From Anammoximicrobium sp032229885 (GTDB taxonomy: Bacteria > Planctomycetota > Planctomycetia > Pirellulales > Pirellulaceae): 28,646 nt of DNA. The DNA is taken from positions 1-28,646 of the forward strand of contig JAVYAJ010000069.1 of assembly GCA_032229885.1 (NCBI GenBank), read 5' to 3'. The notes under the pieces were generated by a model. It saw nothing but the letters and a program-made list of their open reading frames with translations. It was not told the origin of the DNA and did not search any database. The position numbers were made by a program, and so were the translations under genes. Within the stretch, counting starts at the first letter, position 1; each line of letters starts with the position of its first letter. This document shows, one piece after another, positions 24,501 to 28,646 of this stretch.

Positions 24501-27500
24501 CAGATCGCCGGGCAAATTGGAGATCTGCCGCAACCGGGCCATGGTCGACGGGTTGTAGACTCGAATGAACCGGCTGTTCGCGACGCCACCCGGCCCCAGC
24601 GCATACAGCAGTCCGTCCGGCCCCACCGTCAAATCGATGAAGTTCCCGTCATCGACGAACCGCTGCGCCGCGCCCGTCTCGATATCGAACCGGAGGATGC
24701 CCGCATCGGCCAGCGGATTCTCGCCGGACACCAGTTGGTCCGTGGCGAAGACAAAGTTACGCCACGCCGCCAGTCCGCCGCCGGCCTTCTCTTGCATCGT
24801 GTTCCAGCCCGGGAACGACCGCTGCGCCAGGGTGTCGGTCACCGGATCATAGGTCGTCAGCCGGGGTTGCCCGGTGCCGTTGTAGATCTGAATCCGCCCC
24901 TGCCGGTCTACGACCAGGTCGCGGACGTCGGCGCTGCCGCCCGTGAAACTCGGCAGTTGGACGCTCCGCACAAGGACGCCCTGGGGCGTGTATTCTTGGA
25001 GCAAGGAAAATGGACTGGTGCCCGTCGGCGAATGGGTGACCAGCAGATTCCCGGGCGTCAGCACCGGAAAGATGTCCGGCAGACCGTCGTTGGCCAGCAG
25101 GCCCGTTTGAGCAGGAATGCGCAGCGGAAACGGATCGTCCTCGACCATCGTATACGAATCGTCGAATACGAAATAGTTGCCGTTGCCTTGGACCGTGATC
25201 TGGACCAAGCCTTGATCCGTGCCTCCCAGCCCGTCCGCAATCGTATAGGTGAACGTCTCGACGCCGACGAAGTCGGGGGCCGTCGGCGGCGTGTAGCTCA
25301 GCAACGAGTTGCCTACGATCACCACCGTCCCACCCGCGCTGGGCGTCCCGACGGCCGTGATCGACAATTGGCCCAGCGCCGGCCCGCTGTCGTTGGCCAG
25401 CACATCCAGTTCGTTGTCCGCGCTTCCCCGCGGCACGTCGAAGGCATCCCACCGCGCCGCGGGCAGCGGTCGCGACGGCGAGACGAACGCCGCGAAGTTC
25501 ATCCCGTCCGAGGCGCGCGTCAAGAACGAAAACACACCCGTGAACTCGCGGTCGGTCAACAGCACGTAGCCGTTGGTGAACGAGACCAGCAACCGCCCGT
25601 CCGCGTCCAAGTCGATGTCCGAGGCCTCGCCCAGGCCGCGGTCGCTCAGCGGCGCGCCCTCGGCAACGGCCCGATTCAGATTGCTGTCGACGCGATAACG
25701 TTGAATGTCCGGATTGGCGGCGAAGATATCGCCGTCGGAGTCGACCGCGATGGCCCGATGGTTGCTCGGCAAGGCGATCGTCTTCAGCAATTCCATCGTC
25801 ACCGGATGGTATTGGCGGACGACGGTTCCGATCGACGACCCCGCCGGTCCCAGCGTGTACAGCAGCCCGTCCAGACCGATGGTCAGGTCGATGATCCCGC
25901 CCTGCGCACTGTGAAATCGCTCGAACGTCCCCGTCGCCAGGTTGTACCGGACGATGCCCTGATCGGTTCGTGCGTCGTTCTGAGTCTTGGTGTCGGTCGC
26001 GTAGAGATAGTTGCGATAGGCGGCGATGCCGCCCAGCGTCGGCACATTGGCCGTGCTCCAGCCCGCGAACGTGACGTCGTCGTCCACAAAGCCGCCGGCG
26101 CGGGAATCGAAGGTGGTCAAACGCGGCGCGAACGTGCCGTTGAAAACTCGCACGTTGCCCAGTGCGTCTGTCGTCAGGTCGCGGGCGCCGCCCGGCTCGT
26201 GCATGGGCAGGTCGTACTGCTGGACCAGTTCGCCGAACGGGGTGTACTCGAGCAACTGGGGCGGTCCGCCCACCGCGGGCGAGTTGGTGATCAGGATCTT
26301 GCCGGGATGAAAAACGCCGTAGTCGATCTCGCTGTCCGCCGCGGTCGCGCCGACCGGATCCTGCACGAACGCGGCATAGGCCAGGTAGTTCTCGGCCACG
26401 CTGCCGAGGATCGGGAACGACGCTACGACGGCAAACTGCGGCGGATTGTCCGGGTCCGGCGGATTCGCGGGATCGGCGGGCAAGTCGGGCGGCGTCACGA
26501 GCGTCAGCCGCGACTTGGCCGTAATCGCCAGCAGGCCGTCTTGGCTGATGCTGATGTCCAAGCCGTTGATCGCCGGCGCCTGGGCAACCAGCGTCCCGTC
26601 GGGCGTGTACAGCTTCAGCCCCGTGTCGCTCAGCGCGTACAACGCCCCGTCCGGGCCGACGGCGAGCGACTGAAGACGCTGCGGGATGTTCAGCGAACGG
26701 ACCAGCGTCATCGTCTCGGGATTCTGAACCAGGATCGTCGTGTTGTTGATCGTCGCATTCAGCGTGTACAGCAGCCCGTCCAGCCCGACGGTCAGGTCCG
26801 TCGGGAGGCCAAAGCCCGCCGAGAATCGACGGAAGCTCGCGTCCCGCGTGTCAAAACGAATGACGCCGTTGGCCGTGCCGTGATCGGCCAGTTGTTCGTT
26901 GGCGAACACGTACGGACCAAACGCGGCAATGTCGCCCCAGTGATCGAAGGTCCGTCCCAGATCCCAGTCGGGGACGAGCGTCTCGGAGAAACTTGCCGTG
27001 ATCGGATCGAACGTCGCCAGTCGCGTGTCGTCGTCCGAACTCTGAAAGATCTGCACGTGCCCCTGGGCGTCGATCACCAAATCCTTGGCAACCAGACTGG
27101 TCCCGTCCGCCGCCGGCGGAATCACGATCGCCTGCACCATCTGGCCGGACGGCGTGTACTCGATCAGCAGATCGTCGTCCACGAGGCTGCTGCGCGTGAC
27201 CAGAAGATTTCCCGGCGTAAACGGCGTGAACAGCCGCTGCTGACCAAAATCGACCCCCGTCGCTTGTTGGGCGACATTGCGGATGCTGACCGTGTGCTTG
27301 CCGTTGCCGACAGGCAAAGTCTGCGTCCACCCGGGCTGGTCGAGCACGCGCAAGACATAGAACCCGGGACCCAGTCCGTCAAACTCGTAACGGCCCTCCG
27401 TGTCGGTAACCGCGGACGGCTCGCCGTCGTCGAACTGCGCGTTGTTGTTCAGATCGATATAGACCTCCCAACCGGGTAGACGGGGCTCGTGCTTGTCCAA

Positions 27501-27677
27501 GCTCGAGTCGCCGTCAAAGTCGTACACGACCTGACCCGCGATCGAAGCCAACAGACGCCGATCTTCGAGTGTTTCGACGAGCAATTGCCGCCGTTGCCCC
27601 AATCGGTGCATCTTGCGTCGCCGGCGGATCTTCTGCGCTGCTTTGCGAGACGGAGCGAAAAACAATGGTGATGGCAT
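18549..27677 (-). CDS. Giant multi-domain planctomycete surface protein (propeller, Ig/cadherin-like, dockerin, cohesin-like)
   Basis: The 3042-residue product has a basic N-terminus, then LEDRRLLAS (37-45), an envelope-protein motif common in planctomycetes. In order: SdrD-type domain (~46-147), propeller-like modules from F153 and F456, a Big_9-like domain (~745-830), a Big_9-like domain (~836-1252) with a third module from L873 to ~1175 inside it, three SLDG-type cadherin-like repeats (~1253-1715), a further Ig-like region (~1716-1965), dockerin (~1970-2033), cohesin-like (~2053-2210), two Big_9-like domains (~2211-2405), dockerin (~2406-2470), cohesin-like (~2491-2650), a DTDGDGVGD calcium segment, a choice-of-anchor-U-like region (~2680-2810), and dockerin (~2827-2890). 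The tail ends in an acidic helix. Only four cysteines occur in the whole chain, as two pairs. The ATG at 27677 has GAGG nine bases upstream. Function unknown: probably secreted, calcium-stabilised, adhesive or scaffold-like. Confidence 0.88.
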   Translation of the reverse strand: MPSPLFFAPSRKAAQKIRRRRKMHRLGQRRQLLVETLEDRRLLASIAGQVVYDFDGDSSLDKHEPRLPGWEVYIDLNNNAQFDDGEPSAVTDTEGRYEFDGLGPGFYVLRVLDQPGWTQTLPVGNGKHTVSIRNVAQQATGVDFGQQRLFTPFTPGNLLVTRSSLVDDDLLIEYTPSGQMVQAIVIPPAADGTSLVAKDLVIDAQGHVQIFQSSDDDTRLATFDPITASFSETLVPDWDLGRTFDHWGDIAAFGPYVFANEQLADHGTANGVIRFDTRDASFRRFSAGFGLPTDLTVGLDGLLYTLNATINNTTILVQNPETMTLVRSLNIPQRLQSLAVGPDGALYALSDTGLKLYTPDGTLVAQAPAINGLDISISQDGLLAITAKSRLTLVTPPDLPADPANPPDPDNPPQFAVVASFPILGSVAENYLAYAAFVQDPVGATAADSEIDYGVFHPGKILITNSPAVGGPPQLLEYTPFGELVQQYDLPMHEPGGARDLTTDALGNVRVFNGTFAPRLTTFDSRAGGFVDDDVTFAGWSTANVPTLGGIAAYRNYLYATDTKTQNDARTDQGIVRYNLATGTFERFHSAQGGIIDLTIGLDGLLYTLGPAGSSIGTVVRQYHPVTMELLKTIALPSNHRAIAVDSDGDIFAANPDIQRYRVDSNLNRAVAEGAPLSDRGLGEASDIDLDADGRLLVSFTNGYVLLTDREFTGVFSFLTRASDGMNFAAFVSPSRPLPAARWDAFDVPRGSADNELDVLANDSGPALGQLSITAVGTPSAGGTVVIVGNSLLSYTPPTAPDFVGVETFTYTIADGLGGTDQGLVQITVQGNGNYFVFDDSYTMVEDDPFPLRIPAQTGLLANDGLPDIFPVLTPGNLLVTHSPTGTSPFSLLQEYTPQGVLVRSVQLPSFTGGSADVRDLVVDRQGRIQIYNGTGQPRLTTYDPVTDTLAQRSFPGWNTMQEKAGGGLAAWRNFVFATDQLVSGENPLADAGILRFDIETGAAQRFVDDGNFIDLTVGPDGLLYALGPGGVANSRFIRVYNPSTMARLRQISNLPGDLRAITVAANGDIFGVRNSTNTAINPFVYRYNSSGIQIAAYRVRFAGGDMPPGEADFNDIDLSEDGTRLLIANINQSNAPVFGDGDVILFDLRTQGATILQAPDSSSDMKSVAWVRAPVGTVNGPLTVVSYTQPVHGTLDCEPDVPGIDGLKADGSFCYVPNPDFFGDDTFFYVVSDADGRLRGASVTVTVLPENDPPVLSPADPPLYFVSDEDTRLTLPLSALINGGPGTATITDADRNDPLGGIAITELTGPGVWSYSLDGRVFVDISPVNGGDALHLPASAEIRFTPFGGSGGTARATFLAWDGTVGNAGGRRAATHEILECPEGVPLNPDTLLCGDGSTPVLATYVTSTAYSQDEEQRPVTDMIVIDLLDLPDAPVLAPSNPVMGGTDEHTPFDTTIGQFVTGVFDPDGGSELQGVVLVSTSGLGFWEYSLDGVVYLPMPALSSAHALALHPDDHVRYTPDNLNGEVATLTYRAWDKADGATAGDIVDASRAGGATAYSAATDTAWLEVADINDAPILTPQSPIIGTTDVVTPLKVALNTFVRGITDVDRNAVIGGIAITGVSGQGVWAYSLNGVTFQNFPPLNASAALLLRRADMIRYTPAGGQPELARIIYQAWDATQGSPGMVVDASHAGGETAFSLASDQATLTVKIVNQPPVIGGVVGPIQYVEHAPPIGVFPAATVSDATSADFAGGRLVAQIVSGATSSDRLAIRAGNGISLAGDTVIYDDGAAHLVGDFAIDGWVLTVNLTTPEATSEAVQALVRAIVYENVSDNPTVASRRIVLSLTDGDGGNDTGTATQTVTIQPINDPPVAVDDEYRTYIGQTLTINRGQGVLANDVDPEGAPLAAWLVAPPLDGEVVLNPDGSFTYQPDPLFYGRDSFTYKAWDGELFSDDVRVAIDVRLRMTSPAHPADVNADGFLSPLDALLVANHLLGAGPGPLAPDYEPPPFVDYDGDGAVTQADVDGVAAAIDAGGARPVPPPALIIPQTPSSAGPDRLARILLRTTDAAGIEIASINAQQRFFLEAWVADERASPWGVAAAYVDVAYPSALVEVVGPVTAGPEFSRFRTGQIGPAGLIGAAGGGRTTPLPDHGAHLLWRIELVALGGGAAAFTAEAAPQTLAAQTLLFGLDMPLDPSVNITYQGATLHIKGPPVANDDAYFVDEDTPLEATVAAGVLANDIDAEGQPLTAIWVAGPEHGTLTLSPAGSFTYLPDRDFFGVDTFTYRAHNGLFDSNLATVTITVRGVNDPPTAVVDRYSVLRNQTLHVSAAAGLLVNDADVDGDALEVVWVEGPAHGVLTWRPDGSFDYTPDAGFGGADHFSYKVSDGELESNIATVQIDVVFDWRNPYHPVDVNGDGYASPLDALLIFNEVARHGVRALPKPPVPPDAPPPFLDFNGDGVVANFDGYKVLEDLNARGSRSLPDPKLQLPQPPPPLGVDPLVGLRLEAVDAHGRPLSTVNAGETFYLNVYAADLRPTRLGVFSAYLDVALVGGGLKAAGAIEFGVEFPNVRTGSTATPGLLDELGGTRSALPSGAAELLLARVPLRGTAAGPALIEANPADVLPAGQVTLYGIDAPIPTDRIQYGNVGVTVVLTDTDGDGVGDVEEDGAPYNGDGNRDAIPDREQANVASVRGASGYATFAATAPAVLRQVSAVPSPDPASAPANVQFPLGLFQLEVAELATGQTTLTLYLQPGTVANTYYRYGPTPEDPQPHWYPFLFDGVSGAIVHSDRIELRLAAGQRGDDGLVGAGIAFGPGGPGLIPTPWVNPRNHLDVNNSGDVTPVDVLTLINELNRTGTRDLPPVPPAGHRLPPFLDTNGDNRLDPADVLNIVNYLNSRSSGGEGESVATAGAVPGSAEFGGLAGPDALPIGDRAPTGRTEPYARAARPSVLPTIVAARNGRPSDMATRPTTSERESVASSAGVDGHLRDTSAWTLGPDQPNDADRDIVRSAGSRDDGRHDSDHEGLDPWLDEIAADIAEVWNALD
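24153..25061 (-). repeat. Propeller-like module 3, nested inside an Ig-like domain
   Basis: Residues ~873-1175. It begins LTPGNLLVTHS, then DLVVDRQGRIQIYNG, GILRFDIETGAA, DLTVGPDGLLYALGP, ITVAANGDIFG, and ends VAWVRAP. It is flanked by GLLAND (859-864) and PLTVVSYTQPVHGTLD (from 1182), two parts of one Big_9-like domain, so it is an insertion. Confidence 0.65.
25475..26312 (-). repeat. Propeller-like module 2 within the giant gene
   Basis: Residues ~456-734. It begins FHPGKILITNS, then DLTTDALGNVRVFNG, GIVRYNLATGTF, DLTIGLDGLLYTLGP, IAVDSDGDIFA, and ends NFAAFVSP. It is preceded by IDYG, parallel to the VDFG that precedes module 1. Confidence 0.65.
26350..27221 (-). repeat. Propeller-like module 1 within the giant gene
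   Basis: Residues ~153-443. It begins FTPGNLLVTRSS and contains DLVIDAQGHVQIF, GVIRFDTRD, DLTVGLDGLLYTL and LAVGPDGALYAL, the strand pattern of NHL/YncE-type propellers. It follows an SdrD-like domain ending VDFG. Confidence 0.65.
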
Positions 27678-27965
27678 ACGCGCAATCCTCGATGAAAGCG
27701 AGCGTCAACGGTCGTCAGGGCCAAAGGACCCGCATCCGGCGGGGGCGCACCGATGAATGCACGATTATATCGTCGCTGGGGCGCCTGCCCGCCCACGGAC
27801 ATCGGACCGCCCGTATTTGCCGCGCACCCATCTCAAAAACCTCGGCAGCCAAATCTGCGCTACGCGCACGATCGTCGCGCCCGCCGAGGCCCGAACGTGT
27901 CGGTCAGTCCTGCCCTGGCGCGGAATTCGAGCCCGTTCGCCAGCGAGGTTGGCCCAGGCGATGGC

Positions 27966-27979
27966 ACACCGATCGGTGT
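27966..27979. promoter_or_regulatory. Perfect 14-base palindrome upstream of the giant gene
   Basis: ACACCGATCGGTGT is its own reverse complement. It lies about 290 bases before the ATG of the giant gene and 44 bases downstream of the -10 candidate. It is a plausible operator for a dimeric regulator; no regulator gene is adjacent. Confidence 0.4.
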
Positions 27980-28022
27980 CCACCAGTCGTCCATTCATAA
28001 CCCAAAAACAGCCCGAGTCTCC

Positions 28023-28028
28023 AGTATA
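28023..28028 (-). promoter_or_regulatory. -10 element candidate for the giant surface-protein gene
   Basis: On the minus strand TATACT occurs within GATATACTGG, five of six consensus bases. No good -35 hexamer lies at 17 bases; TTGCGG lies at 19 bases. If used, the transcript has a ~340-base leader that includes the 14-base palindrome. Confidence 0.35.
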
Positions 28029-28144
28029 TCACGGCCCTCCAAAAAAGCCGCAAAAATGGGCGTTCATTCACGCACTCGTCTTTTTCGCGGCGGATGCCCC
28101 GAGCGGCAGTAGGTGCTCGCGGCGGCCGTTGGCGGCTTGTCAAC

Positions 28145-28173
28145 TTGGTTGCTGGCGACGGCCATGTTACGAT
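28145..28173 (+). promoter_or_regulatory. Promoter candidate for the right-edge gene
   Basis: TTGGTT (28145-28150), 17 bases, TACGAT (28168-28173). Matches are 3/6 and 4/6, so this is weak. A start near 28180 would leave a ~110-base leader before ATG 28289. Confidence 0.3.
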
Positions 28174-28288
28174 ACCGGATGGACACGCGGATAGGGCTTT
28201 CTCGCGAGGCGTTCCGCAATGTCTGACGGACGTGGCTTTTGACTTGCCGGTTGAACCCTCCCACTCGATACCCTCGGAGACGCGCACC

Positions 28289-28646
28289 ATGAACTTGATC
28301 CGAATGTCTTTGGTTGCGAGCCTATCGTTGTGCCTGGCGGCTGCCGTCGCGCTGGCTGGCGAGGCGTCGACGGATGCCGGCGCGGCAGATGTCGACCCGC
28401 TGAAAACCTATCCGATGCAGTCGGTTGCGCCCACGGCGGCCGCGATCCTGGGGGTCCCCGCGCCCAAACAGGCCGAAGCGCCGGCCATCGATCGGGTCGT
28501 TCAGGATCTGCGCGGCGCGCGAGGCGTGGCGGTGCTCGGCTTGGACGCCTTCGGCTCCGCCACCTGGGACAAGGCTCGCGATCGGACGCCGTACCTGAAC
28601 GGCTTGGCGAACCATAACAATCGCGCGCAACTTCGATCGGTTCTTC
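28289..28646 (+). CDS. Secreted alkaline phosphatase/phosphodiesterase superfamily protein (3' end cut by the window)
   Basis: The frame is open from ATG 28289 to the window end, 119 codons, so this is the N-terminal part only. GGAG lies about 9 bases before the ATG. The first ~23 residues (MNLIRMSLVASLSLCLAAAV then ALAG) form a signal peptide, so the mature protein is exported. The segment RGVAVLGLDAFGSATWDKARDR followed by TPYLNGLA and the end LRSVL resembles the start of nucleotide pyrophosphatase/phosphodiesterase-type alkaline phosphatase domains, where the Asp binds metal. The metal-binding and nucleophile residues further on lie outside the window. Family assignment is moderate. Confidence 0.7.
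   Translation, partial: MNLIRMSLVASLSLCLAAAVALAGEASTDAGAADVDPLKTYPMQSVAPTAAAILGVPAPKQAEAPAIDRVVQDLRGARGVAVLGLDAFGSATWDKARDRTPYLNGLANHNNRAQLRSVL

Larger units (their letters stand above)
27678..28288. other. Non-coding gap with divergent promoters
   Basis: About 610 bases separate the giant gene and the right-edge phosphatase-like gene, which are divergent. No gene is supported: ORFs here are short, overlap each other and lack domains. It holds promoter-like sequences for both genes and a 14-base palindrome at 27966-27979. Confidence 0.45.

Noticed and set aside
22299..27479. 1726-codon plus-strand ORF antisense to the giant gene
   Set aside because: It lacks any domain, is rich in Arg/Gln/Val, and mirrors the codon bias of the real minus-strand gene; long antisense ORFs are common in high-GC DNA.

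Overview
The window is GC-rich, densely coded bacterial DNA and looks like a chromosome segment from a planctomycete, probably of the Pirellulales type. The main evidence is a 3042-residue surface protein whose N-terminus carries a LEDRRLLA-type motif, followed by SdrD-like, propeller, Ig/cadherin-like, dockerin and cohesin-like domains. A long two-half ABC-2 permease of planctomycete style, an ECF sigma/anti-sigma pair and a DUF2231 protein fit this. The assignment is an inference from family knowledge; no rRNA or taxonomic marker is present.

Layout. 1-2130: a minus-strand MetX-MetW fusion (methionine biosynthesis), preceded by a plausible promoter. 2623-3615: a divergent NagB-family sugar-phosphate isomerase/deaminase homologue. 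3613-3906: first full copy of a dispersed intergenic repeat. 4383-4456: tRNA-Met(CAU). 4813-6980: a minus-strand mini-operon of Tad/Flp pilus genes (cpaA, tadE, cpaB). 7712-9058: a PLP-dependent group II decarboxylase (minus). 9754-11292: a divergent MurE-like Mur ligase (plus). 11293-11943: a long non-coding stretch with two strong adjacent hairpins. 11944-13158: argG. 13325-15166: a tandem-duplicated ABC-2 permease (minus). 15275-17246: ECF sigma factor, membrane anti-sigma candidate and secreted coiled-coil protein (plus). 17433-18176: DUF2231 membrane protein. 18174-18450: second copy of the dispersed repeat. 18549-27677: the giant surface protein (minus). 28289 to the end: the 5' part of a secreted alkaline-phosphatase-superfamily protein.

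How the genes work together. The sigma, anti-sigma and secreted protein form a likely envelope-sensing unit with a 4-base ATGA start/stop overlap. The three Tad genes cover prepilin processing, a pseudopilin-like component and the CpaB periplasmic component, but the secretin, ATPase and inner-membrane platform genes are not adjacent. metX-metW and argG are stand-alone amino-acid biosynthesis genes.

The most unusual features are the domain nesting in the giant protein (a ~300-residue propeller-like module inserted inside an Ig-like domain, the third copy of that module in the chain), the intergenic repeat that starts at the TAG stop codons of two unrelated genes, the MurE paralogue that has lost its amino-acid-recognition motifs, and the hairpin pair upstream of argG. 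No CRISPR array, transposase or phage gene was seen.
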